64,000 nucleotides of DNA from Streptomyces yatensis (lineage in GTDB: Bacteria; Actinomycetota; Actinomycetes; Streptomycetales; Streptomycetaceae): positions 8,432,001 to 8,496,000 of the forward strand of contig NZ_CP072941.1 in the NCBI RefSeq assembly GCF_018069625.1, given 5' to 3'. A program made the translations under genes and the position numbers. Positions 1 to 9,186 of the stretch are shown here, piece by piece. The notes beneath the pieces are model-generated. The model made no database searches and was not told the DNA's origin. It saw only the letters and a list, made by a program, of their open reading frames with translations. Each line of letters starts with the position of its first letter. Positions within the stretch are counted from its first letter, which is position 1.

Positions 1-1427
1 GCGGAGTCCCCGATGCGAAACGCCGCCTGGCTGAGCGCGGGGCTCATCCCGAGCAGCATGAACGCCGGTACGAAGATGGGGCCGGCCAGGGACCACAGGG
101 CGGAGCCGGAGACGATGAAGAGGTTGAGGCAGGCGGTCAGCAGGACGAATGCCGCGATGACCCAGAAGCCCGTGAGCCCGATGGAGTTGAGGGCCGCGGC
201 GGCCTTCACGGCCAGCAGGATGCCGACGTTGGACCAGTTGAAGAGCGCGATGACCTGAGCCGCCACGAACATCATCACGAGGTAGCCGGACATGGTCTTC
301 AGCGAGTCGGAGACGGCCGTGATCATTTCCTCGGCGGTGGTGAGGGTCCTGGCCGCCATGGCATAGGTGACGGCCGCCAGGAGGAAGCCGAAGAACACGA
401 TCGGGACCATTCCGGTCAGCACCGGGGACGGCAGCAAGGCCCCGCCCTCGCCGCGCAGCGGGGCTCCGGAGGGCAGCCACAGGGCGAGGACCGCCGCCAG
501 GTAGGCGGCGACGACGAGCCCGGTGTACAGCAGACCGCGGCGCTGGTCGCGCGTGAGGGTCAGGTCCTCGGGCTCGGGCTCGCCCTCGGCCGCCTGATAG
601 GGACCGAGGCGCGGCTCGATCACCCGGCTGATGAGGAAACCGCCGAGCAGGCCGAGCACGATGCTGCTGGAGGCGGTGAAGAAGTAATTGATGAGCAGAT
701 GGATGTGGAGCCCGTCGCCGGCGGGGAGCGCCGAGGCCGCCTGCTGGGTGATGCCGACGTAGGTGGCGTCGAGCGAGCCGACGGTGAATCCGGCGGCGTA
801 GCCCGCGCTGACGCAGGCGAAGGCGCCGATGAGACCTGCCACGGGGTGGCGGCCCGCGCTTTTGAACACCATGGCCGCCAGTGGCGGGAAGACGAGCGCG
901 GCGACATCGGTCATCACATGCGCCTGGCAGGCGAAGAGCGCCAGCGCGTACGGAAGTACGGCCTTGGGGGCGCGGGCCAGCGTGGCCCGCATCAGGGTGT
1001 TCAGCAGACCGGTCTTCTCCGCCAGGCCGACGACCATGAACAGCGTCAGGACCGTGCCGATGGGCGGGAAGGTGGCGAAGTTGAGGACCAGGTTCTCCAG
1101 CAGCCAGCGCAGTCCTTCGCCGGTGAGCAGACCGGTGATGTGCTTGGTCTCCGCCGAGCCCGGCACCGCGGCGGAGACGTCGGCGAGGTCGAGCGCGGTG
1201 GAGACGACGGCCAGCAGGGCGAAGAGCGCGGCGAACAGGACGACGGGGTTGGGCAGGGCGTTGCCCGCCCGCTCGATCAGGGAGAGCAGCCGGTCGAGCC
1301 CGGTGGGCCGCGGGTCCTGCGGTGTCTTCCCGTCCGGGCTCTTCCCGTCCGGGGCCCGATTGTCCTGGGTCTGACTGCCCGCGGCCTGACGGTCCGGGGT
1401 GGGGAGGCTGTGCAGTGAGGACATCAT
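1..1427 (-). CDS. AbgT-family transporter (3' end outside window)
   Basis: Polytopic inner-membrane protein of the AbgT (p-aminobenzoyl-glutamate) transporter family. About 475 residues are visible and the C-terminus lies beyond base 1. A hydrophilic N-terminus of about 35 residues, rich in Asp, Gly and Pro, is followed by hydrophobic segments and the family-like stretches NFATFPPIGTVL, HVMTDVAALVFPP and GSALWSLAGPIFVP. The ATG at 1427 overlaps the TGA of the upstream amidohydrolase (ATGA), so the two are very likely translationally coupled. Known members import aminobenzoyl-glutamate or export sulfonamide-like compounds. Pairing with an amidohydrolase suggests uptake of an amide or peptide-like substrate that is then cleaved, but that substrate is inference. 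Confidence 0.85.
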   Translation of the reverse strand, partial: MMSSLHSLPTPDRQAAGSQTQDNRAPDGKSPDGKTPQDPRPTGLDRLLSLIERAGNALPNPVVLFAALFALLAVVSTALDLADVSAAVPGSAETKHITGLLTGEGLRWLLENLVLNFATFPPIGTVLTLFMVVGLAEKTGLLNTLMRATLARAPKAVLPYALALFACQAHVMTDVAALVFPPLAAMVFKSAGRHPVAGLIGAFACVSAGYAAGFTVGSLDATYVGITQQAASALPAGDGLHIHLLINYFFTASSSIVLGLLGGFLISRVIEPRLGPYQAAEGEPEPEDLTLTRDQRRGLLYTGLVVAAYLAAVLALWLPSGAPLRGEGGALLPSPVLTGMVPIVFFGFLLAAVTYAMAARTLTTAEEMITAVSDSLKTMSGYLVMMFVAAQVIALFNWSNVGILLAVKAAAALNSIGLTGFWVIAAFVLLTACLNLFIVSGSALWSLAGPIFVPAFMLLGMSPALSQAAFRIGDS

Positions 1428-2758
1428 GGCCGCCTTACGGCCGGGACGGCTGGGGTGGCCCGGGTGGTGGTGGCCGGGGACAGCAGGTCCTTGCGGAGCA
1501 CACCGTCCTGGACCACGCAGACGACGTGGGCCGGGTCGCCGAGGACGCCGATGTCCGTGAGCGGATCGCCGTCACAGATGATCAGGTCGGCGGTGCGGCC
1601 GGGGACAAGGGTGCCGAGCCGGTCGGCCAGGCCGAGGAGTTCGGCGGACGCGCGGGTGCCGGCCACGATGGCCGCCATGGGGTCCATGCCGAGGTCCACC
1701 AGGTGTCCGAGCTCCCTGAGGTTCACACCGTGCGGGGCGATGGCCGCGTCCGTGCCGAGCGCGATACGGGCGCCCCGCTCGATGGCACGGGAGATGTTCT
1801 CCTTGGTGATACCGGACCAGCGGGTCTTCTTCTGGTACTGGTACTCCGGCATCGTGTCCTTGTCGATGCGCGCGAACGCGGCGGACAGCGTCGGGACGAC
1901 GAAGACGCCGCGCTCACCCGCCAGCTCCAGCGCCCGCTCATCCAGCCCGTAGCCGTGCTCGATGCTGGTGACACCGCCGCGGATGGCGTTGAGGATGCCC
2001 GCGGTGCCCTGGGCGTGGGCGGCGACCGGCGTGCCACCGTGCCGCCGCGCCTCGTCCACGACCGCGCGGATCTCCTCTTCCCGCAGGCCCTCGTCCTCGG
2101 GCTGGTCGTACGGGCTGGCCATACCGCCGGTGGCGCAGATCTTGATCACGTCGGCGCCCGCGCGCAGCACCTTGCGTACGGCCAGCCGGGCCTCGTCCAC
2201 GGTGTCGGCGAGGTCGGCCATCTCACCGCCGGTCAGGTCCGTGCCGTCGAGCAGCCGGAAGTCGGAGTGGCCACCGGTGTGGCCGATGATCCGCACGGCC
2301 GTGTGCAGCCGCGGGCCCGCGATGCGTCCGGTCTCCACCGCCGTTCGGTAGCCCGCCGCCAGCCCGCCCAGGTCGCGGGCGGTGGTGATGCCCGCGTCGA
2401 GGGTCTGCCGCAGCCGCGTGGCCGTGTCATAGGTGACCAGCACCGGATCGAGTTCGCCATGACGTCCGGGGTGGGCCCGGTGGGCGTAGGCGAGATGGAC
2501 GTGGCAGTCGAAGAAGCCGGGCAGCACGGTCCGGCCGCCCGCGTCGACGTCCCGGACCGGGGACGCGCCCTCGGGCTCCGGAGGCGCGGTCGCGGCGGGT
2601 CCGGCGTAGGTGATGGTCCCCTCGGCATCGACGGTGATGACGGCGTCGTCCACGGGGGAGGCACCCGTGCCGTCGATGAGCCGGGCATGGTGCACACGCA
2701 GTGCGGCCCTGTCGGTCCTGGCAGTCCTGGCGGTCTCATGCGTCGTGGCATCCGTCAT
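1424..2758 (-). CDS. Metal-dependent amidohydrolase (imidazolonepropionase/prolidase-like)
   Basis: Cytoplasmic amidohydrolase-superfamily enzyme of 444 residues. It has an N-terminal beta-sandwich strand pair, the metal motif HVH near residues 86-88, a candidate carbamylated lysine in IKICATGG, downstream metal histidines in VAAHAQG and IEHGYGLD, and the active-site Asp in ALGTDAAIAPHG. No signal peptide is visible. The ATG at 2758 is preferred over upstream in-frame codons because GAGGAG lies 13 bases before it and the homologous fold begins there. It overlaps the transporter by ATGA and is divergent from the Lrp/AsnC gene, its likely regulator. The substrate is unknown; members cleave Xaa-Pro peptides, N-acyl amino acids or cyclic amides. 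Confidence 0.9.
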   Translation of the reverse strand: MTDATTHETARTARTDRAALRVHHARLIDGTGASPVDDAVITVDAEGTITYAGPAATAPPEPEGASPVRDVDAGGRTVLPGFFDCHVHLAYAHRAHPGRHGELDPVLVTYDTATRLRQTLDAGITTARDLGGLAAGYRTAVETGRIAGPRLHTAVRIIGHTGGHSDFRLLDGTDLTGGEMADLADTVDEARLAVRKVLRAGADVIKICATGGMASPYDQPEDEGLREEEIRAVVDEARRHGGTPVAAHAQGTAGILNAIRGGVTSIEHGYGLDERALELAGERGVFVVPTLSAAFARIDKDTMPEYQYQKKTRWSGITKENISRAIERGARIALGTDAAIAPHGVNLRELGHLVDLGMDPMAAIVAGTRASAELLGLADRLGTLVPGRTADLIICDGDPLTDIGVLGDPAHVVCVVQDGVLRKDLLSPATTTRATPAVPAVRRP

Positions 2759-2808
2759 GGCGGGCGGAATCACTCCTCGAATCTCAGGAACAGTGAATGG
2801 AGTGTGGA

Positions 2809-3972
2809 ATGCTGAAGACAGGCCCAGGTCGCGATGCAACTTTGAGCCGCGATTCCCGGGAAACCCGCAGGAACGCGCCTCCTCACACGGCGCAGGATCG
2901 CGCCGCGCCGGAACTGGACGAACTCGACCGCGGCATCGTGCACGCCCTCCAGATCCACCCCCGGGCCCCCTGGACGCTCGTCGGTGAGGTGCTCGGAGTC
3001 GACCCGGTGACGGCGGCGCGGCGCTGGCAGCGCCTGGAGGACGCGGGACTCGCCTGGGTGACCGCACATCCGCGGCTGGCCAATTCCCGGCTCGTGGCGA
3101 CCGGCGTCATCGAGGTCGACACGGAGCCCGGCACCGCGGCGAAGATCGCCCGGGCGCTGGCGGTGGATCACTCGGTGGTCAACGTCAAGCTCACGGCGGG
3201 CGGCCGCGATGTGATCGCCGAGGTGCAGGTCCGGGACCTGAACGAGCTGCTCCGCCTCACCACACGGCTGTTCCAGGGGACCCCCGGGGTGCGGGCGACC
3301 CGGGCGCACATTTCCACCGGCATGCCGACGGAGGGCAGCCGCTGGCGGCTCCGCAGCCTGGACAGCGACCAGTGCGCACGTATCGAGGCGGCCCTGCTCC
3401 CGTCGGCCCGGCCGGTGGACGACACCGCCGCGGGCTGGGACGCCCTGGACGCGCGGCTCCTGGAGCTGCTCAGCGCCGATGGCCGCATGTCGATGCGCAA
3501 GCTGGCGGCGGCCGCCGAGGTGGGCCTCACCACGGTGCGCCGCAGACTCCAGTCGCTGCTGCCCTCACAGGTGAGCCTGCGCTGCGACCTCGCCCGCTCC
3601 CCGTTCGGGTGGCCGCAGTCCGCGGTGTACTTCGCGTCCGTACCGGCCCAGCACCTGGAGGAGACCAGCCGGGTGCTGTCCGGCTTCCGCGAGGTCCGCG
3701 CGTGCGCCATCATCGCCGGCCCGCACAATCTGGTGATCGACGTCTGGCTGCGCGGCCTGAGCGATGTGCACGCCTTCGAGGCTCATCTCTCCCGGCGGCT
3801 GCCCCGGCTGACCGTCGACGACCGTTCGCTGGTCCTGCGCACGGTCAAGCACATGGGCCGGTTGCTGGACGAGGACGGCCGCTCGGTGGGCATCGTCCCG
3901 CTGCTGCACCCGCACGGCCCGGGCCCCTCCCACACGAGCCTGGCCGCGGGTCTCGACCTCCATACGGTCTAG
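2809..3972 (+). CDS. Two-domain Lrp/AsnC-family regulator
   Basis: Transcriptional regulator of 387 residues built from two consecutive Lrp/AsnC units. Each has a winged HTH (first near residues 33-80, ending in ARRWQRLEDAGL; second near 205-250, containing MRKLAAAAEVGLTTVRRRL) followed by a RAM/ligand-binding half. Normal Lrp proteins are about 150 residues, so this is the duplicated form common in actinomycetes. The ATG at 2809 has GGAG six bases upstream and is preferred to the ATG at 2797. The gene is divergent from the amidohydrolase-transporter pair, only 50 bp away, and probably controls it in response to an amino acid or related ligand (inference). Confidence 0.85.
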   Translation: MLKTGPGRDATLSRDSRETRRNAPPHTAQDRAAPELDELDRGIVHALQIHPRAPWTLVGEVLGVDPVTAARRWQRLEDAGLAWVTAHPRLANSRLVATGVIEVDTEPGTAAKIARALAVDHSVVNVKLTAGGRDVIAEVQVRDLNELLRLTTRLFQGTPGVRATRAHISTGMPTEGSRWRLRSLDSDQCARIEAALLPSARPVDDTAAGWDALDARLLELLSADGRMSMRKLAAAAEVGLTTVRRRLQSLLPSQVSLRCDLARSPFGWPQSAVYFASVPAQHLEETSRVLSGFREVRACAIIAGPHNLVIDVWLRGLSDVHAFEAHLSRRLPRLTVDDRSLVLRTVKHMGRLLDEDGRSVGIVPLLHPHGPGPSHTSLAAGLDLHTV

Positions 3973-4041
3973 GCCACGGCGTAGCGACGTCCGCGGGTGG
4001 TGATGTGCCGTGCCTGCTGTCGGTGCACGTAGGCTCGGTGG

Positions 4042-4662
4042 ATGGCGAAGTATTTCGATGTGCATCCCGATAACCCTCAGCAGCGCACCATCAGCAACGT
4101 GGCCGAGAGGATCCGCTCCGGTGGGCTGGTCGCCTATCCGACGGACTCCTGCTTCGCGCTGGGATGCCAGATGGGCAACCGTGACGGAATCAACCAGATC
4201 CGGTCGATTCGCAACCTCGACGACCGTCACCACTTCACGCTGATGTGCCAGAACTTCGCGCAGCTCGGCCAGTTCGTGCACATCGACAAGGACGTGTTCC
4301 GCGCGATCAAGGCGGCGACGCCCGGCAGTTACACCTTCATCCTCCCGGCGACGAAGGAGGTGCCGCGTCAGCTGCCGCACCCGAAGAAGAAGACGGTCGG
4401 AGTCCGGATCCCCGACCATGTCGTCACCCAGGCCCTGCTCGCCGAGCTCGGTGAGCCACTGCTCTCCAGCACCCTGCTGCTCCCCGACGAGGACGAGCCG
4501 ATGACGCAGGGCTGGGAGATCAAGGAACGGCTCGACCATGTGGTGGACGCCGTGATCGACTCGGGCGACTGCGGCACCGAGCCGACCACGGTCATCGACT
4601 TCTCCAGCGGCGAGGCCGAGATCGTACGCCGGGGGGCGGGTGACACGGCACGGTTCGAGTAG
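4042..4662 (+). CDS. YciO/Sua5-YrdC-like protein (threonylcarbamoyl-AMP synthase family)
   Basis: Soluble 206-residue protein with the YrdC fold. It shows the nucleotide-binding stretch GGLVAYPTDSCFALGC near residues 27-42, the KxR-like segment IRNLDDRHHFTLMC, and PGSYTFILPATKEVP. YrdC/Sua5 proteins make threonylcarbamoyl-AMP for tRNA t6A modification. The subfamily with DSCFALG and a C-terminal VIDFSSGEAEIVRRGAGD segment is usually called YciO, whose exact role is less settled. The length fits YciO and lacks the Sua5 extension. It is a single gene, not obviously linked to its neighbours, and probably housekeeping. Confidence 0.85.
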   Translation: MAKYFDVHPDNPQQRTISNVAERIRSGGLVAYPTDSCFALGCQMGNRDGINQIRSIRNLDDRHHFTLMCQNFAQLGQFVHIDKDVFRAIKAATPGSYTFILPATKEVPRQLPHPKKKTVGVRIPDHVVTQALLAELGEPLLSSTLLLPDEDEPMTQGWEIKERLDHVVDAVIDSGDCGTEPTTVIDFSSGEAEIVRRGAGDTARFE

Positions 4663-4692
4663 CCGCGCCGATGGCCCCCGTCCCCGCGTCGG

Positions 4693-6168
4693 TCAGGAGT
4701 GTGGCCGGGGTGGCACCTCCTGGCCGTTGACGATGACCCGCCGGAAGGTCAGATCGTCGGTGCAGGCGATGCTGTCGGGGTTGAGGATGCCGGTGAAGGC
4801 GGAGCGGGAGAGGTGCACCCCGCGAAGGTGGTCGGTGTCCAGGCCGACCAGCCGCAGCACGGTCTGGGCGCCGTCGATCGCCATGCGGTCCATATGGATG
4901 TTCCGCACGGACACCGGCAGGGTCCCGTCCTCGCCACCGTTGTAGGCCATGGTGACGAACGCGATGTCGCGCTCCACGCCCTGTCCGGTGAAGTTCCGGA
5001 TGTGCACACCGTCGATGTAGCCGCCGCGCTTCTTGTTCGCCTTGACGTACAGCGCGTGCTTGACGGGGTAGCGGCCGGGGAAGTCCGCTGGGTTGATCTC
5101 GCAGTTCTCGGCGAAGATGTCGCGCACCCCGCCGGACATCTCGCTGCCGACGGTCATCCCGCCCCAGCGGCCGGAGAACTGGCAGTCGCGCACCACGATG
5201 TTCCTGCTCGGCACGCCGACGCGGTGGCCGTCCTCGTCCCGGCCGGACTTGACGGCCACGCAGTCGTCGTTGGTGTTGAAGCGGCAGCCGGTGATGAGCA
5301 CGTCGGAGCAGCACTCCGGATCACAGCCATCGGTGTTGTAGAGCGTGCTGTCCACGGTGACACCGCGCACGGTGACATTGCCGGAGAGCACCGGATGCAC
5401 GGTCCACATCGGCGGGTCGACGATGGTCAGATCGCTGACCAGGACATTGCGGCAGCGGTAGAACTGCACCATCTTCGGCCGCAGATAGTGGCCGTCGCCG
5501 AAGACCCGCCTGGCCACCGGCGCTCCCGTGGAGCCCAGCTCGCGCAGCAGCTTCTGATCGGCCCCCTGCGGTCCGCTGTCGCGGTACCAGCTCTCCCACG
5601 GGCCGAGTCGCGCCTGCCCGTCGAGGGTGCCGGGCCCGGTGACCGCGACGTCGCGTGCGCCGTACGCGTAGATGAAGGGCGAGTAGTTGTAGCACTCGGT
5701 GCCCTCCCAGCGGGTGAGCACCACCGGCAGGAAGTCGCGCGGATCGGGGCTGAAGGCGATGGTGGCGCCCGCGGTGACCCGCAGATTCACCCGGCTGCGC
5801 AGATGGATGGCGCCGGTGAGGAAACGGCCCTCGGGGACGACGACGTGGCCGCCGCCCGCCCGGTGGCAGGCGGCGATGGCGGCCCTGAACGCCGCCGTGT
5901 TCATCGTCCGCCCGTCGCCGACCGCGCCGTAGTCGGTGATCCGGAAGCTCCGGCGGGGGAAGGCGGGCGGCCTGATCCGGTCCAGGATCCCCGGCACCGC
6001 GCGCCACGCCCCGGTGTAATCGGTGGCCCCGCCGGTGTGCGGCGTGACCGCGCCGGTGTGTGACGTGGCCGCGTACGCCTCCCCCTCGGGCAGCTGGGGG
6101 AGCAGCGCGCCGGCCGCCAGCAGACCGCCGGTGCGCAGCGCCGAGCGGCGGGAAGGTCTCGGATGCAT
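4693..6168 (-). CDS. Secreted glycoside hydrolase family 28-like protein
   Basis: Exported right-handed beta-helix enzyme (491 residues) of the polygalacturonase family GH28. A twin-arginine-type leader (RRSALRTGGLLAAGALL, ending near AYA, residue 36) precedes the pectate-lyase-like start FRITDYGAVGDGRTMNT. Family motifs visible are YNTDGCDPE (NTD) and FNTNDDCVAVKSG (DD). The third motif reads GRWGGMTVGSE, without the usual His of GHG. The fourth reads LYVKANKKRGG, with Tyr where the usual Arg of RxK sits, so activity may differ from classical polygalacturonase. The ATG at 6168 has AGGAG nine bases upstream. It lies 11 bp downstream of the GH29-like gene on the same strand, so the two form an operon probably aimed at plant pectic side chains. 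Confidence 0.88.
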   Translation of the reverse strand: MHPRPSRRSALRTGGLLAAGALLPQLPEGEAYAATSHTGAVTPHTGGATDYTGAWRAVPGILDRIRPPAFPRRSFRITDYGAVGDGRTMNTAAFRAAIAACHRAGGGHVVVPEGRFLTGAIHLRSRVNLRVTAGATIAFSPDPRDFLPVVLTRWEGTECYNYSPFIYAYGARDVAVTGPGTLDGQARLGPWESWYRDSGPQGADQKLLRELGSTGAPVARRVFGDGHYLRPKMVQFYRCRNVLVSDLTIVDPPMWTVHPVLSGNVTVRGVTVDSTLYNTDGCDPECCSDVLITGCRFNTNDDCVAVKSGRDEDGHRVGVPSRNIVVRDCQFSGRWGGMTVGSEMSGGVRDIFAENCEINPADFPGRYPVKHALYVKANKKRGGYIDGVHIRNFTGQGVERDIAFVTMAYNGGEDGTLPVSVRNIHMDRMAIDGAQTVLRLVGLDTDHLRGVHLSRSAFTGILNPDSIACTDDLTFRRVIVNGQEVPPRPHS

Positions 6169-6179
6169 CGCCTGGCTCC

Positions 6180-9164
6180 TCAGGTGGTCCGGCCGAGGGA
6201 CAGCCGGTCGAGGTCGGGGGCGGACTCGGTGTCGTTGGAGATCTTGATGGTGTTGGTGCCGGAGTTGAGGGTGACCGGGATGGAGGTCGTGCGCGGGGTG
6301 GTGTTCCCGGTGTCGGTCACGGTCACCTTGGTCGCCGGGCCGCCGTTGACGCTCACCTGGAACGAGCGGGTGCCGTTGACCGTGTAGTCGAGGTGGAGCG
6401 TGTACTGCCCGCCGTCGGGGACCACGACGTCGGGGAAGACCATGGCAGCCTGCTCGCTGCCGCCGATGTTGCGCACCTTCTCCGCCCCGGAGCAGGGTCC
6501 GCAGCCGGTGAGGCCCGTGCTGCCGAACTGGTTGGCCGAGTCCTCCGCCTCGCGCGCCCAGATCCGGTCGGCGGGCAGTGGCCGCACCTTGACCTGGTCG
6601 GAGACCGACTTCTGCCGGCCGAGCAGCCCGAAGTCCGCCGTGACGGGGATGTCGGCCGAACCGGCGTCCTGGCCGGGCGGGGAGATGACGGTCCAGGTGC
6701 CCCGCACCGTCTGGCCGAGCCGCAGCGACCGGGCCGTGACCGGGCCGCCGTCCGCGGTCCAGCCGGCCGGCAACCGGGGGGCGAGGCTGATGTCGTCGAG
6801 CTGCTCGTCGGCGTCGAGCCGGAGGGCCGCCGTGACGGTGAGGGACCGGCGGCCGGAGCCGACCCACTGCAGACCGTGCGGCCGGACGGTGAGCGTGGTC
6901 TTGGGCGTGTACGAGGCCGGGGGCAGCGGGGCCACCGCGATCCGGTCCAGCCCGGGGCCGCGGCGGGCGGTGCTGAAGACCTTCACCGTGTTGGCGCCCG
7001 CCTTGAGCGGTACGGACACCGCCGTGCTCGCCGGCACCTCGGGGCTGCCCGCGCCGACCGGGACCTCGACCGGCGCCGCGCCGTTGACGCTCACGGACAG
7101 GGAGGAGGCGGCCGCCGCGGTGTGGTCCAACTGGAGCCGGTAGTCGCCGCTTTCGGCCGCGCGGACCTCGCGGTACGTCACGGAGTTGCGCGACCCGCCG
7201 CCGAGACCGTCCACCTGCCGCCCGCCCGAGCAGGCGCCGCATGCCACCGGGTGGACTTTGCCCGACGACGTGTTCTGCCGCGCCTCGGCCTCCAGCGGCA
7301 GCTGGGTGCGGGTGGTCCTGGAGCGGCCGTAGGCCACCTGGATCTCGTCGATGCGCAGTTGGTCGTAGAACTCCGGCGCCTGGGGGCCGCCCCACAGGCT
7401 GCGCACCTCCAGCTTCAGATAGCGGGCGTCGCGGCCGCCGAGGTCGATGGTCTGCACCCCGCGGGCGCTGGGCAGGGTGCCGGAGCGCACCGGTGTCCAG
7501 CGCTTGCCGTCGCCGCCGGCGTAGACGCGGTAGTCCTTGATGCGCGCGGAGTCCTCGGGGCGCCCGAACGACGACCGGGCGTGCGTAGGCGACCACTCGC
7601 GCTGGTTCACCGCCAGCGCCGTGGTGTGCTTGCGCGCGCCGAGGTCGAGGGTGACGGAGACGGGCAGCTTGCCGTCGCTGTCCCAGTAGGTCTCGTAGTC
7701 ACCGTCGGCGAGGTCCGCCGCCGGGTGGCCGGTCCGCGCGGAGGTGGCGGTGGCGCCCACACCGGACTGCGGGTAAAGGGGCCGGCGGCCGTCGGTCTCG
7801 ACCTTGAAGACGGTGTCGTACGGATCCCAGTCGTGGATGCCGAGGATGGACAGATGGCCGCCGGACTGGCTGAAGCGCATCGTCTCGCCGGTGCGGAGAT
7901 TGGTGACCCGGCGCACGGTGTAGCCGTTGTCGCCCAGCCGCACCGTGTCGGTGCGGGGCGGAGTGACCACGTGGACGTACTGGGTGCGGTCGCCGTTCTC
8001 GCCCCGGCCCACGGTGACCACGCCGTGCGCGCCGTCGTTCCAGAACCCGGGTTGCATCCCGCCGTACATATAGCCGCCGCCCTCGACGCCGTACACCGAC
8101 TCCTTGATGGGCTCGACCCACTTGCCCATGAAGTCGTTGAACTCCTCCTGCTGGGGCGGGAGTTTGCCGTTCACCATGGGAGTCTCGGCCATGAGCGACT
8201 TGATGGAGGAGCCCGCGTTGGTGATGTAACGGCCGGTGCTGAGCCGGGCGTCGACCTCGTGGTCACCGCCGTCGTACCACCAGTCGCCGGTGGTGGGCAG
8301 CTTGTAGTCGGCCTCGGTCAGCCGGGGCATGGGGACGCTCACGGCGGCGGGGTAGTCGTACGCCGGGGTCATGCCGGTCTTCTGCTCATTGCTGACCGTG
8401 TCCATGATCGGCGTGTCTTCGTTGTTGTTGCTCAGCAGCCAGTCCGGGCGGCGCTCGCGGATCTTCTCGTAGAGGCCGTGCTCCTCCCAGTACTCGTTGT
8501 CGTTGTCGATCCAGAACCCCGACAGATCCGGGTACTTCTCCATGGCCTCGAGGAACAGGTCGTAGCTGTACCTGCCGAAGCCCTGGCGCGTGGTGAGGTC
8601 GACCTGCTCGCCCTTGTACGCCGAGTAGGCGGCCGAATCCAGCGTCTCGACGCCGTCCGCGTTGTGCCACTGTGGGTCGTCGGTCATGTAGAGGACGATG
8701 TGCACGCCCTTGGCCTTGCCGGCGGCCACCAGCTCGCCGAGCAGATCGCGCTCGGTGGCACAGCTGCCGGGCACCTTCGACGGCCACGGGCGGGCGTAGC
8801 CCAGCCTGCTGTGGAAGGTGGCCAGCACGATGTACGAGGCGCCGAGCTTGCGCGCCTCGTCCACCCAGTAGTCGGCGCTCCAGCCGCCCTCGGTGACATC
8901 GCGCTCCCACTCGGCGCAGTTCTGGTGCTGGGGGTGGGTGAACATGCCCCAGTGCATGAAGAGCCCGGCGGTGGACTGGCGCAGCCACTCCTGCCGGGGG
9001 TGGTGGACCTCGGCCCGGGCGGGGGCGGCCAGGAGGCCGATGGCCAGGGCGAGTACGACCGCCGCGCACACGGCGCGCCACCGGGCGCGGGTGGCGCGGA
9101 TGGCATGTGCGGTGCGGGCGGCGGAGATGTGGAAGGGGCGGAGCGGGATCCTCGGCGTGGGCAT
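6180..9164 (-). CDS. Secreted alpha-L-fucosidase-like (GH29) multidomain glycosidase
   Basis: Large exported enzyme of 994 residues. A long signal peptide (ALAIGLLAAPARA, cut near residue 50) is followed by a GH29-like catalytic barrel: GLFMHWGMFTHP near the start and FWIDNDNEY in the region of the catalytic nucleophile. Next come an F5/8 type C (discoidin) module at about 490-620, a CBM35-like module (CGACSGGRQV), a NEW3-type beta-sandwich (LTVRPHGLQWVG onward), and a second CBM35-like module (CGPCSGAEKV). The ATG at 9164 has GGAGG seven bases upstream. It is followed by the GH28-like gene and is divergent from LacI across a palindromic operator, so LacI repression and release by a sugar ligand are likely. 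GH29 activity is inferred from family resemblance. Confidence 0.85.
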   Translation of the reverse strand: MPTPRIPLRPFHISAARTAHAIRATRARWRAVCAAVVLALAIGLLAAPARAEVHHPRQEWLRQSTAGLFMHWGMFTHPQHQNCAEWERDVTEGGWSADYWVDEARKLGASYIVLATFHSRLGYARPWPSKVPGSCATERDLLGELVAAGKAKGVHIVLYMTDDPQWHNADGVETLDSAAYSAYKGEQVDLTTRQGFGRYSYDLFLEAMEKYPDLSGFWIDNDNEYWEEHGLYEKIRERRPDWLLSNNNEDTPIMDTVSNEQKTGMTPAYDYPAAVSVPMPRLTEADYKLPTTGDWWYDGGDHEVDARLSTGRYITNAGSSIKSLMAETPMVNGKLPPQQEEFNDFMGKWVEPIKESVYGVEGGGYMYGGMQPGFWNDGAHGVVTVGRGENGDRTQYVHVVTPPRTDTVRLGDNGYTVRRVTNLRTGETMRFSQSGGHLSILGIHDWDPYDTVFKVETDGRRPLYPQSGVGATATSARTGHPAADLADGDYETYWDSDGKLPVSVTLDLGARKHTTALAVNQREWSPTHARSSFGRPEDSARIKDYRVYAGGDGKRWTPVRSGTLPSARGVQTIDLGGRDARYLKLEVRSLWGGPQAPEFYDQLRIDEIQVAYGRSRTTRTQLPLEAEARQNTSSGKVHPVACGACSGGRQVDGLGGGSRNSVTYREVRAAESGDYRLQLDHTAAAASSLSVSVNGAAPVEVPVGAGSPEVPASTAVSVPLKAGANTVKVFSTARRGPGLDRIAVAPLPPASYTPKTTLTVRPHGLQWVGSGRRSLTVTAALRLDADEQLDDISLAPRLPAGWTADGGPVTARSLRLGQTVRGTWTVISPPGQDAGSADIPVTADFGLLGRQKSVSDQVKVRPLPADRIWAREAEDSANQFGSTGLTGCGPCSGAEKVRNIGGSEQAAMVFPDVVVPDGGQYTLHLDYTVNGTRSFQVSVNGGPATKVTVTDTGNTTPRTTSIPVTLNSGTNTIKISNDTESAPDLDRLSLGRTT

Positions 9165-9186
9165 ATCCTGTCCTCCGTGAACGTTC

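Noticed and set aside
4693..7596. Extension of the GH28-like gene to about 970 residues
   Set aside because: The extra 475 residues lie antisense-frame across the GH29-like gene. A Tat signal and AGGAG at 6168 mark the real start.
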